64,000 bases of DNA from Pontibacter korlensis (GTDB taxonomy: Bacteria > Bacteroidota > Bacteroidia > Cytophagales > Hymenobacteraceae). The position numbers and the translations under genes are program-made. Where the stretch lies: assembly GCF_000973725.1 (NCBI RefSeq), contig NZ_CP009621.1, forward strand, positions 620,001-684,000, given 5' to 3'. The notes under the pieces are model-generated. The model was not told the DNA's origin, searched no databases, and worked only from the letters and a program-made list of their open reading frames with translations. This document shows positions 1 to 8,044 of the stretch, one piece after another (position 1 is the stretch's first letter; every line of letters begins with the position of its first letter).

Positions 1-36
1 TAGTACAGCAAGAGCTTTTATATATGTTCTTTTCAT
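1..36 (-). CDS. SusD/RagB-type gene, first 12 codons only (cut by window edge)
   Basis: An ATG at 36-34 opens a frame reading MKRTYIKALAVL up to the window edge. It starts 20 bases after the stop codon of the SusC-type gene on the same strand. In Bacteroidota a SusD/RagB lipoprotein nearly always follows SusC, and the short basic-then-hydrophobic start fits a signal peptide. The identity is inferred from position only. Confidence 0.55.
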   Translation of the reverse strand, partial: MKRTYIKALAVL

Positions 37-56
37 GGTTTTCTCGTCTTCGGTTT

Positions 57-3000
57 CTAGAAAGTAACTCTTAGGTTGGCACCCCAGGAGCGGGTGCTAG
101 GGTAGCTGCTGAACTCATAGCCCTGAAGGTTGCCATTACCGAAACTATTCACTTCCGGATCTATATAAGTATTCTCATCCGGCGTCCACAGTATCAGGTT
201 TCGACCAGAGAGGCCAACCTCAATGTTGCCAAAGAAGGTTCGCTCTACTAAAGAGGCTGGCAGCCTGTAAGAAACACTAACTTCTCTCAGCTTGGTAAAA
301 GAGGCATCTATTATGTTGGTACCCTCAGGCAAGTTGCCCCAGTATTCGTACAGGTTAGTATTGGTAAGAGGAGTAGTATTTTCTACATACTCATCGCTTG
401 TACCTACCTGCACTACAGAGTTCGGAATAATGTAGGGCTGGCGATCGTTGAAGAGCGTTTCAGGGGCAGTACCGGCAAAACGCTGTGTACCCCTTGTTCT
501 GGAGTAGAGTTTGCCACCCTGCCTTGTATCAAACACAATTGACATACGTAGCCCTTTGTACCGGAAGGTATTCACTAAGCCGCCCTGCCAGTCTGGCTGT
601 ATACTACCCTGGTAAGTCTGTTCAGTAGAAAGGCGTGGACGACCAGTAGAAGCGTTCACCACGATACGACCTTGTGGGTCGCGCAGGTAATCTTCTGCCA
701 GGAAGGTTCCATATGGCCTACCTTCTGAGATGACCAATGCCGCTGATGACAAACCACCTAATGAAATCTCATTATCACCAGCCACATCCTCTACCATGTT
801 CTCATTCTTAGTAAAGTTCACACTAATGTCCCAGCTGAAGTCGTTTGTTTCTATTGGCACACCGCCTACCAATAGCTCAATACCTTCGTTTCTGATGGTG
901 GCTGCATTCAGGAAGGCAGACCCGAAGCCAGTCGCAAAAGAGAGCGGCACGTTGATAATCTGGTCTGTTGACTTAGAGTTGTAATAAGCTGCGTCCAGGC
1001 GCAAACGCTCATTAAAGAATCGCATATCAGCACCTACCTCCCAGGAGCTAGTATTTTCTGGCGCCAGGTTAGCGTTGCCAATTACGTTGCTTACCTCAAA
1101 GCCTGGCAAACCTGCAAAAGGGAAGTTCAAATCCGTACCCGCAAAGCCATCGCTAATGTTACCTGACACAAACACAGAACGTGTGCTGTATGGCAATGCA
1201 TCGTTACCTACGTTAGCGTAGTTAGCTCTGAATTTGGCGAAGTTGATAGGAGTGTTTTCTGCCAAGCCAAAAGCCTCTGCGGCATCAAAGGCAACGTTAA
1301 CAGATGGGTAAAAGAAGCTGTTATCCCCTATAGGCAGCGTAGATGACCAGTCGTTACGTCCAGTGACCTCTAACCATAGAAAGTTTCTAAAGCCAACCTT
1401 AGCCGAACCGTATACACCTACCAGCCTTCTCTTATCGCGGAAGCTTGTAGTAAGCGGTGTACCAATGATGTTGCTTAGTGAGCGGAACTCATTATTAGCT
1501 AAGGCGTCGGCGGTGGCAGTAAGGTCGTCGTTTTCTCTTTGGTTGATGTTGTTACCAAGTAACACATCCAGCGTCAGCACTTCAGACAGGTCTCTGTTAT
1601 AAGAGACAATGAGGTCTGAATTTATTTCCCTGTAGTAGATCTGCCGCTCAGAATACATACCATTGTCGTTGTTAGAGGCATTTTGTCCTTCCACATTCCG
1701 AATAGCCATAAACTGTTTGCGCCGATCTGTGTAAAAGTCTGTACCGATGCGGTAAGTTACATTGAGCCCCTCCATAATGTCATAGCCCAGGGTAATGTTA
1801 CCAAACAGACGGTCAACATCATTCTCGTACGTCTGATTTCGGAGTGACCAATAAGGATTTATAGTATAAGGTGAGTAGAAGCCAGCCTCATCGTTGAAAG
1901 GGTTATCCAAATCCTCTAGCTCTCGCACCGGAATATCACGCGGCGTTTGGATGATCTGGTTGAATACAGAGTTACCTTGTCCTGTTAAGGCAAAGTCGCC
2001 GCCCGACTTAGTATAAGTCATGGACACTGTAGAATTAAACTTGTTCACCAGCTTGGTTGTACCCTTTATAGCAAGCGAATTGCGGCTGTACTCAGTGGTA
2101 GGCACAACGCCTTCCTGCTGCGTATTGGAGTAAGACGCGTAATAGGTAGCATTTTCGGCCGCACCAGACAGCGATACAGTATTTGTCCAGTTATAACCAT
2201 AGTCGAAGAACTCCTTAATATTGTCTTCCAGGGCAACATAAGGCTTCACGCGCTGCTGATTGTCTATTATCTGGCCCCATGGCAACACTTCACCAGTAAA
2301 TATTGGTCCCCAGCTAGTGTTCTCCAGCAAGTCTGGTTCTCCAAAAAAACCCTGGCCGTAGCGGTTCTGCAGCTCTGGGTAGCGCAGAATGTCTTCAACC
2401 GTATAAGAGGTTAGATAAGTAATTTCAGCCTTCTTGGTAGCTCCTTTACCTGACTTAGTGGTGATCATGATAACCCCGTTGGCAGCACGAGCACCATAAA
2501 GAGCTGCCGCCGCTGGGCCTTTCAAGATGTTGATAGACTCTATATCGTCAGGGTTGATGTCGTTGGCACGGTTACCCACGTCCACCCCGGCGTTCAGGTT
2601 ATCCCCGGTTCCGCTGCTGCTGTTGTCTACCGGAATACCATCTATCACAAATAATGCTTGGTTGCTTTGCGAGATGGACTTTGCACCCCGGATAACCACA
2701 CGGGTTGAGGAACCTGGACCACCACCCTGGCTTTGGATGTTTACGCCGGCAACTTTACCTTGAAGCGCATTGGCAACGCTACGCTCGCGACCCTGTGTAA
2801 TCTGTTCTGATCCCACCTGCTGAGTGGCATAGCCGAGGGTTCTTTCTTCCTCCTCACGGCCCAATGCGGTTACTACTACTTCCTGTAGTTGCTCTGCATC
2901 AAAGCCCAAGGCCACATCTATAGTTGAGGCGTTTCCTACTGCTCTCTGCACCTCGGCATAACCAAGGAACCGAAACACCAGTGTGTTTGAGTTTGCGGGC

Positions 3001-3197
3001 ACATTGATAGTATACTCACCATTAGCACCAGTTGTAGTGCCAACGGTAGTTCCCCGTACAATTACTGCCACACCAGGTAAAGGCTGTCCAGTCTCCTGGT
3101 CTGTTACCCGGCCCGATACTGTTCTGGCTCCTTGTGAATAACCTAACACTGGCAAGAGCAGCGCCAGCATCAGGCTAAGTAGTAGAACCTTTTTCAT
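57..3197 (-). CDS. SusC/RagA-family TonB-linked outer membrane receptor
   Basis: A TonB-dependent outer-membrane transporter of the SusC/RagA class, which imports oligosaccharides or peptides together with a SusD lipoprotein. The ATG at 3197 gives MKKVLLLSL and a signal peptide; the GTG two codons upstream is less likely. A carboxypeptidase-D-like domain (about residues 26-105, with VSGRVTDQETGQPLPGV) is followed by a plug domain (about 120-250) carrying DDIESINILKG and NGVIMITTK, then a long beta-barrel ending in an aromatic residue (RVTF). The 1046-residue length is normal for the family. The next gene in the direction of transcription appears to be SusD. The substrate cannot be told: no glycosidase or regulator lies on this side of the locus within the window. 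Confidence 0.93.
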   Translation of the reverse strand: MKKVLLLSLMLALLLPVLGYSQGARTVSGRVTDQETGQPLPGVAVIVRGTTVGTTTGANGEYTINVPANSNTLVFRFLGYAEVQRAVGNASTIDVALGFDAEQLQEVVVTALGREEEERTLGYATQQVGSEQITQGRERSVANALQGKVAGVNIQSQGGGPGSSTRVVIRGAKSISQSNQALFVIDGIPVDNSSSGTGDNLNAGVDVGNRANDINPDDIESINILKGPAAAALYGARAANGVIMITTKSGKGATKKAEITYLTSYTVEDILRYPELQNRYGQGFFGEPDLLENTSWGPIFTGEVLPWGQIIDNQQRVKPYVALEDNIKEFFDYGYNWTNTVSLSGAAENATYYASYSNTQQEGVVPTTEYSRNSLAIKGTTKLVNKFNSTVSMTYTKSGGDFALTGQGNSVFNQIIQTPRDIPVRELEDLDNPFNDEAGFYSPYTINPYWSLRNQTYENDVDRLFGNITLGYDIMEGLNVTYRIGTDFYTDRRKQFMAIRNVEGQNASNNDNGMYSERQIYYREINSDLIVSYNRDLSEVLTLDVLLGNNINQRENDDLTATADALANNEFRSLSNIIGTPLTTSFRDKRRLVGVYGSAKVGFRNFLWLEVTGRNDWSSTLPIGDNSFFYPSVNVAFDAAEAFGLAENTPINFAKFRANYANVGNDALPYSTRSVFVSGNISDGFAGTDLNFPFAGLPGFEVSNVIGNANLAPENTSSWEVGADMRFFNERLRLDAAYYNSKSTDQIINVPLSFATGFGSAFLNAATIRNEGIELLVGGVPIETNDFSWDISVNFTKNENMVEDVAGDNEISLGGLSSAALVISEGRPYGTFLAEDYLRDPQGRIVVNASTGRPRLSTEQTYQGSIQPDWQGGLVNTFRYKGLRMSIVFDTRQGGKLYSRTRGTQRFAGTAPETLFNDRQPYIIPNSVVQVGTSDEYVENTTPLTNTNLYEYWGNLPEGTNIIDASFTKLREVSVSYRLPASLVERTFFGNIEVGLSGRNLILWTPDENTYIDPEVNSFGNGNLQGYEFSSYPSTRSWGANLRVTF

Positions 3198-3250
3198 AAG
3201 CACGTTATTAGCTGTTAAACAAAATGTTATAGCTTAATATTACGTGCTTA
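3197..3250 (-). other. Inverted repeat in the susC-type leader
   Basis: Nine-base perfect arms, TAAGCACGT at 3197-3205 and ACGTGCTTA at 3242-3250, lie just upstream of the receptor start codon; the inner arm touches the ATG. The 36-base spacer is long for a simple hairpin. It could be an operator or an mRNA structure over the start, or chance in an AT-rich leader. The rest of 3251-3485 is AT-rich and shows no gene. Confidence 0.3.
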
Positions 3251-3485
3251 AACCCCTGTCACTCTATGCAAATAATACAATTTTACAATAAATCACTACC
3301 AACACGCAGAAAACCGATGTTAACACACAGAATTCTTTAGCCAACAGAAAATCGTAATATTCATAATGTTTATATTATACACCTATCACTTCAGGAACAC
3401 CTCCCGTAAACATAACTATCAATTCAATAGCTATATAGTTCAATATTTCAGCGTTTAAACATATCGTAATCGCTTAAAACCTAGT

Positions 3486-4303
3486 GTGAGGAGCGAAGTT
3501 ATGAGGCACAATTTTACTCTTATACTTTTGGTAACATTAGCTGTGTGGCGGCAGCCAGTACAAGCTCAACAACTGTGCAACTTTGGAGTACGTGCCGCAG
3601 GTATAGCAAATACTTCTGTTACACTGCCGGATGTGTGGGCTTTGGGTAACAGCACAGCGGGCATAGCCAGGCTAGAGCACCCTACTGCGGGAGTGTATGC
3701 GGAGAACAGATTCGGAGAGGCTGCCTTTACTACTGTAGCTTTAAAGTTTGTGTACCCAACACAGAATTATGGCACCTATGGTCTGAGCCTGAGCAGGTTC
3801 GGGGATGCCCTTTTTAGCCAGCAGCACGCAGGACTAGGAGTAGCTCCTAAGCTAGGGCAGTTTAGCTTAGGAGCCAAGGCAGATGTATGGCAAGTTTCTG
3901 TGCAGGAGTATGGGAGCCAGAAGGCTGTGGCACTTTCAGCAGGAGTACAGGGCGAGGTTATTCCTGACTTATACTTTGGCGCGTTTGCATTTAACCTTAA
4001 TCAGGCCCAGCTAGCCTCCTTCGAAGATGAAAGCAGGTTTGTCTCCCCCCTTCAAAGCTATTGATAGCTGCCGAAACAGAGAAAAACATAGATTATGATG
4101 CCGACTTTAAGGCTGGAGCCGAATATGCATTGTTAGCTAACAAATTTATACTTCGCTCAGGCTTTAGCACCTTAACCAGCAGCCTTACATTTGGGGCAGG
4201 CTTTAGGGAAGTGGATTATGCCTTCGGGTCTACTACACCCACAGGCAACAGCCATCACCTCTCCCTAGCTTATGCCTTTGGGAATTTACAGCCGCGGAAG
4301 TAA
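3486..4303 (+). pseudogene. PorV/PorQ-like outer-membrane protein, frameshifted
   Basis: The first frame (3486-4064) starts with a signal peptide ending near VQAQ and reads as a beta-rich outer-membrane protein (GVRAAGIANTSVTLPDVWAL, ATAGI-like turns), stopping at TGA 4062-4064. The rest of the protein continues in another frame from about 4046 to the stop at 4303 (LLIAAETEKNIDYD, FKAGAEYALLANKFILRSGF), a stretch typical of the C-terminal half of PorV-like barrels. The two frames overlap at the run of six C at 4045-4050, so a one-base indel there is the simplest cause. It could be a true mutation or a sequencing error. The gene lies just upstream of a helix-hairpin-helix remnant, its usual partner as I recall. 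Role in the family: outer-membrane protein linked to secretion or surface assembly; exact function unknown. Confidence 0.6.
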
Positions 4304-4550
4304 AAGCTCTGCTGTTGCCCTGCCAGAGACGCGCTTGATGAATGGCTCAACACGTAAGCCCCTGCACCACCAGCGACAACAACAGACCAGCCAAAAGAAA
4401 GCCAACGGCCTCCGGTTGTTTTACTGATGTAGGCAAAGAACGTAGTGGTAACAAGTATAGCCGAAAGGGCTCCATATGATAGGTTTTGTTCAACCTTGAA
4501 GTGTGATTTAAGTATGAAAATATCTACAAGAAGATATCTTACCTGATTGT

Positions 4551-4710
4551 GTGGTACGAAGGTTTCTCCTGACTTGGTGCGTATTACTATGTGTGCTGCC
4601 CTTGCAGGCGCAGGACTATCCCCGCCAGAATATTGACCTTGATCTACTTGTGCAGGAGCTTTTTGCTGAGCAGGATGATGAGAGCATTAGCTATGAAGAT
4701 TTTTACGAAA
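4551..4710 (+). pseudogene. 5' remnant of a helix-hairpin-helix (ComEA-like) protein
   Basis: A GTG start gives a signal peptide (VRRFLLTWCVLLCVLPLQAQ) and then NIDLDLLVQELF, DDESISYEDFYE. This N-terminus resembles secreted Bacteroidota helix-hairpin-helix proteins, in which YED.YE is followed by NLNTAT-type repeats. Here the resemblance stops after about residue 53, and the frame then runs antisense into the 3' end of the sigma-factor gene, whose stop is at 4753. The full gene would be several hundred residues, so this is a truncated 5' fragment. The break lies between about 4710 and 4750 and probably marks a rearrangement junction. Family assignment rests on memory of the N-terminal pattern. 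Confidence 0.5.
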
Positions 4711-4752
4711 CAGGCGACACTTCCTGTGAAAGCGGCATCCAGCAAGATAACA

Positions 4753-5376
4753 TTACTTTTCACAGCATTGGGTTGGTTCTTGCAAAGGAGCGCATGAGGC
4801 TTTCACTTCAGCTCCCAACAGCTGCCCATCATGGCCCAGCTCCAGATGACAGCACTCCAGGAACAGCTGCTTTAGTTTTTCCCGCCCTCGCTGTACCCTT
4901 GATTTGGCCCCTGAGTAAGAGATATTCAGCCTCTCAGCTATTTCCTTCTGACTTACCCCTTCTAGCTCACTCAATCGTAAAGCTTCGGCATACTCTGCAG
5001 GCAACAGGTTAATCAGTGGTTCTACCAGTGCCTCTACCTCCTGCCTGTTTCGCTCTGTTAGTTCATCAGCCTCGGCCAGGTCGGCTTCAGGACTTAAGCT
5101 TTCTCTACGGGCACTTTCCCTGAAAAAGTCATACACTGTGTTGCGCGTGATCTGATACAGCCAAGCCTTTAGGTTGTGCACTCCTTGTAGTTGCTCACAA
5201 TTTTTGTAGAGCTTCAGGTAAAGCTGTTGCAATATGTCATCCGCTGTTTCTTTATCCTGCACCCGCTTCATTATAAAGCCTCGAAGCTGTGCTTCATAAT
5301 CCAGAAAAGCAGGTGCCACAGCAGCACAGCTGTCTTTAACTAAACCGTTGTCTTTATTAATGCAGCAATTATCCAT
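4753..5376 (-). CDS. sigZ: ECF RNA polymerase sigma factor, SigZ type
   Basis: A 207-residue extracytoplasmic-function sigma factor. Region 2 includes DDILQQLYLKLYKN and LKAWLYQITRNTVYDFFRE; region 4 carries the helix-turn-helix GVSQKEIAERLNISYSGAKS followed by a basic RVQRGREKLK. The start is taken at ATG 5376 (MDNCCINKDNG), because upstream codons read through the intergenic hairpin. Both ends are rich in cysteine: CC near residue 4 and a tail with CC, a single C and CC. That is unusual for an ECF factor and could bind a thiophilic metal or metalloid (inference). It follows an arsI/cadI-like gene on the same strand, about 108 bases downstream. No anti-sigma gene is adjacent. The 3' end overlaps a broken gene on the other strand. 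Confidence 0.85.
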   Translation of the reverse strand: MDNCCINKDNGLVKDSCAAVAPAFLDYEAQLRGFIMKRVQDKETADDILQQLYLKLYKNCEQLQGVHNLKAWLYQITRNTVYDFFRESARRESLSPEADLAEADELTERNRQEVEALVEPLINLLPAEYAEALRLSELEGVSQKEIAERLNISYSGAKSRVQRGREKLKQLFLECCHLELGHDGQLLGAEVKASCAPLQEPTQCCEK

Positions 5377-5403
5377 AGCGCGTTTTTTTAGAAGTAAATA
5401 TAG

Positions 5404-5438
5404 GTCAGCAGCAGGTAAGTTGTATACCTGCTGCTGAC
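5404..5438 (-). other. Hairpin between arsI/cadI and sigZ
   Basis: Perfect 14-base arms, GTCAGCAGCAGGTA at 5404-5417 and its complement at 5425-5438, enclose a 7-base loop. On the minus strand no U-tract follows directly; a run of A comes later. It may partly terminate, protect or process the arsI transcript so that sigZ is expressed at a different level. Confidence 0.5.
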
Positions 5439-5484
5439 ACCTTTCTTTCACTGGTTCTATTCTGTACTAAATGGCACTGGCGGT

Positions 5485-5883
5485 TTACAGACAGCATGCT
5501 GTGGCTGGCTCTCCATATACTGTAGACTCCCCGAAAGTATAAAATGCCTCCCAGTCTACTCCCTGTGGGTCTGTTATCCAGGACTTCTCTGACTTTGCAT
5601 AGCAACAGGTACATTTACCTTCCTCCCGGATAGTACCTTTGGCTTCTTTCAGACGGCCGTATACTTCCTTCAACTCTTCTTCGCTTTCGCTCTGTATCCC
5701 TAAGTGCTCTATACCGGCATTTTCGGGGTGCAGCGAAATAGCAAAGTTAACCCGCGGATCCTCGAGCATCCACTTGGCATAATCATCCTTAAGTACGGTT
5801 GGCTCTGCACCAAACAGTGCTGTATAAAAAGCAGTAGATTCCTGCAGGTTTGTTACTCTTACATTTACGTGAAATCTTTTCAT
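5485..5883 (-). CDS. ArsI/CadI-family VOC protein (C-As lyase-like)
   Basis: A 132-residue vicinal-oxygen-chelate (glyoxalase-fold) protein. The likely metal triad is His5, His60 and Glu112. A cysteine cluster at 91, 93 and 94 (KCTCCYAKSEKSW) matches the vicinal cysteine pair with which ArsI enzymes hold trivalent organoarsenicals before cutting the carbon-arsenic bond. CadI proteins share the signature, so ArsI versus CadI cannot be settled from sequence alone. A further CC lies at 130-131. The gene precedes sigZ on the same strand, which supports a metal or metalloid response. No arsR, arsM or arsenite pump lies nearby. Confidence 0.85.
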   Translation of the reverse strand: MKRFHVNVRVTNLQESTAFYTALFGAEPTVLKDDYAKWMLEDPRVNFAISLHPENAGIEHLGIQSESEEELKEVYGRLKEAKGTIREEGKCTCCYAKSEKSWITDPQGVDWEAFYTFGESTVYGEPATACCL

Positions 5884-5947
5884 GGCTCTATCTTTTAAGT
5901 GTTTTTAGTTCTGATTACACCTTGATGACGGAGCGACTATTAAAAAG

Positions 5948-5983
5948 ACGCAGCTCTTTGAAAAAATTTACAAAGAGCTGCGT
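5948..5983 (-). terminator. Terminator after the first DUF3857 gene
   Basis: Thirteen-base perfect arms at 5948-5960 and 5971-5983 with a 10-base loop. Read on the minus strand the stem is followed by CTTTTTA, as expected for an intrinsic terminator of the gene ending at 6029. Confidence 0.8.
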
Positions 5984-6028
5984 TACAGTAAATCTAGCTG
6001 TTTACCCAGACATAGCCAGGCAGCAACC

Positions 6029-7948
6029 TTACTGCACATTCTTCACAAACACGATTTGCTCTGAATCTGATTTAATGATGCTGTTGTAGAATTCTATTAG
6101 TTGCGCGTACGTCTCTGGAGCAAAACGGCCTTTGTTCATTTTCATGCGCCGCATGTACGTTACATGCTGGCCATCTACTTTTACAGAGGCTGAGTATTCG
6201 CCAAAAACAGACTTGTGCTGCACCGCACCCGGCAAATACTCTACTGAGTATCCGGCCGGCATTTCTATCTCTACTGTGTCCACATCCAGGTAAGCCATCA
6301 CGCGCACCACCTCAGTCAGGCGTTTCTCACTTTGGTTAGGTACATGACTCCATCTGCTCATCAGGTTTGGAGTAAGGAACATGCGCTTGCCACTTAGTGT
6401 AGCACATTGCCGCAGGCTTAGTTCCAGGCTTTCTGTTACGCTTGGCAGACGGTCTTTTTGTTGTGTAAAGCTATACTTGCTGATCTCAAAAGGAGGAGCC
6501 GTTGTATTCTCATAGAGCCACTTGCGCTGGTCTTCTGGCTTTTTGCTGTTCATAACCTGGTCGCGTGTTTCCTGCTGAATGCCTGTGTAGCGGGTGCTAA
6601 CTGTGGCCAGTCCACTGCCTTTTTCATCCAGCTTTACTTTTATACTTCTGTTCTGCTGGTTATCAGTTGCTTCGTAGGAAGTTGTTTTTACCAGCTTGCC
6701 TCCTTCTGGGGTAATAAGCAAAGCATGACGATCTCCCGTAAAGCTGCCATTGTAACCTGCCGCCTCAGTTTGGCTGGTGCACTCCAGCCACAGGGTATCC
6801 TGAGGCATCGGCACGCAAAGTATAACATGGTTAAACTGGCTGCTCGGGAATTCAGTCTTAATGTCTGGTGTACCTTCTCCGGCATTTATCAGGGCGTAGT
6901 AAGACTCAACTCCTACGGCCTCCAACATGGCCTGCGTATAGTTGGACAAGGCTTTACAGTCGCCATAGCCCTTGCTGTCTACAAAGCTCGCCTCAAAAGG
7001 CTGCCAGCTACCAATGCCCAACTGGATAGACACATAACGTGTCTTACCCTGCATGTAGTCATATACCAATCGTACCTTCTCTTCTGTGGTTTTGGCATTA
7101 GCAGTTAGCTGTTTTAGCTTAGCCACAGTTTCTGCAGGCAGCTTGTTACGGTCTTTATTCAGTTTGTTAATCCAGAGGCCAAAGTCTTTCCATGTTTCCA
7201 TGCTACCCTTGTAGCCATCCACCTCAAACTCGTTAGGAGCAGTTAGTACCATTGGCACCAGCTCTCTAAAGCTCGGGCCGTATGGCTCGCGTGTTACCGG
7301 CTTTAGATTACTCACCTCCCACTGGTACACCTCGTGTGTGGCGTTGCTACTGATTTGCGCCTTCCTGGGCACGTTACTTTCAAGATACCGAAGCTTTGAG
7401 CCTAACGGCACCTGCACCTGCAGGCTTGCCTTCTCCACCGAAAGGCTTTCCTCGCTCTGCGGGTACCAGCGCGGATAGAACATCGTATTCGACTGTGTTA
7501 CCTCGTACTCAAACTCTACTGTGTAAGGGTAAACATTGTAGTCTAGGCTGGCAATCTTAACGCGGCTGTCCTCATACACGGAGATGCTGCTGATTGCACT
7601 CACGTCCTTAATATCGCTGCTCTTGAGCTTCTTTATTTTTTTACCAAACCGGTCATAGGAGGTGCCGTTGATGCTGGTTACCTTACTCATCTTATTGTTG
7701 TAAGGCACATAGAGCGTGGCATGGTCATCCCCGTTTTCATTTAGGATGGTGATGGTAGTCTTAAAACGCGTGGTACCGCTGTTGATGGAGTTGACGATAA
7801 ATGTCGTTTCCTCGCTGCGAATAACTGCATTAGCTCCTTTGCTTAGTTCCCCTAAAGAGACCTCACCTGCAGCAACCAGCTGCGGAGCCAGCAATAGCCA
7901 GCTCAACAGTCCACAGAGCCATTTATACTTCCTGTTTATACTTAGCAT
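6029..7948 (-). CDS. DUF3857 / transglutaminase-like secreted protein (catalytic residues present)
   Basis: A 639-residue exported protein with a signal peptide ending near residue 27 (LLAPQLVAAG). The N-terminal half (about 40-240) fits DUF3857, a beta-rich domain, and the middle is a transglutaminase-like cysteine-peptidase fold: Cys331 in GYGDCKALSNY, His374 in FNHVILCV and an acidic Glu389 in LWLECTSQ where many relatives have Asp. It is probably periplasmic or surface exposed; substrates are unknown for this group. A diverged paralogue lies directly upstream on the same strand (96 bases apart), and a clear terminator follows this gene, so the two are likely co-transcribed. Confidence 0.88.
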   Translation of the reverse strand: MLSINRKYKWLCGLLSWLLLAPQLVAAGEVSLGELSKGANAVIRSEETTFIVNSINSGTTRFKTTITILNENGDDHATLYVPYNNKMSKVTSINGTSYDRFGKKIKKLKSSDIKDVSAISSISVYEDSRVKIASLDYNVYPYTVEFEYEVTQSNTMFYPRWYPQSEESLSVEKASLQVQVPLGSKLRYLESNVPRKAQISSNATHEVYQWEVSNLKPVTREPYGPSFRELVPMVLTAPNEFEVDGYKGSMETWKDFGLWINKLNKDRNKLPAETVAKLKQLTANAKTTEEKVRLVYDYMQGKTRYVSIQLGIGSWQPFEASFVDSKGYGDCKALSNYTQAMLEAVGVESYYALINAGEGTPDIKTEFPSSQFNHVILCVPMPQDTLWLECTSQTEAAGYNGSFTGDRHALLITPEGGKLVKTTSYEATDNQQNRSIKVKLDEKGSGLATVSTRYTGIQQETRDQVMNSKKPEDQRKWLYENTTAPPFEISKYSFTQQKDRLPSVTESLELSLRQCATLSGKRMFLTPNLMSRWSHVPNQSEKRLTEVVRVMAYLDVDTVEIEMPAGYSVEYLPGAVQHKSVFGEYSASVKVDGQHVTYMRRMKMNKGRFAPETYAQLIEFYNSIIKSDSEQIVFVKNVQ

Positions 7949-8044
7949 AACCGATCATCAATAAAACTTGTGAGAAAGCTGACAGACAAACTGCTGATGT
8001 AGCACAATGCCACAGCTGCGCTTACCTGCCAGCTATACTTTTAC

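Noticed and set aside
4270..4600. Minus-strand open frame with two hydrophobic stretches (LSYGALSAILVTTTFFAY and WLSFGWSVVVAGGAGAYV)
   Set aside because: No ATG, GTG or TTG in frame near its 5' end; the right part is antisense to the helix-hairpin-helix remnant and the left part overlaps the PorV-like pseudogene. It might be debris of a membrane-protein gene, but I cannot support a gene.
6458..7108. Plus-strand 216-codon frame opposite the first DUF3857 gene
   Set aside because: Cys/Leu-rich composition typical of antisense frames; the minus-strand gene has a clear domain and catalytic residues.
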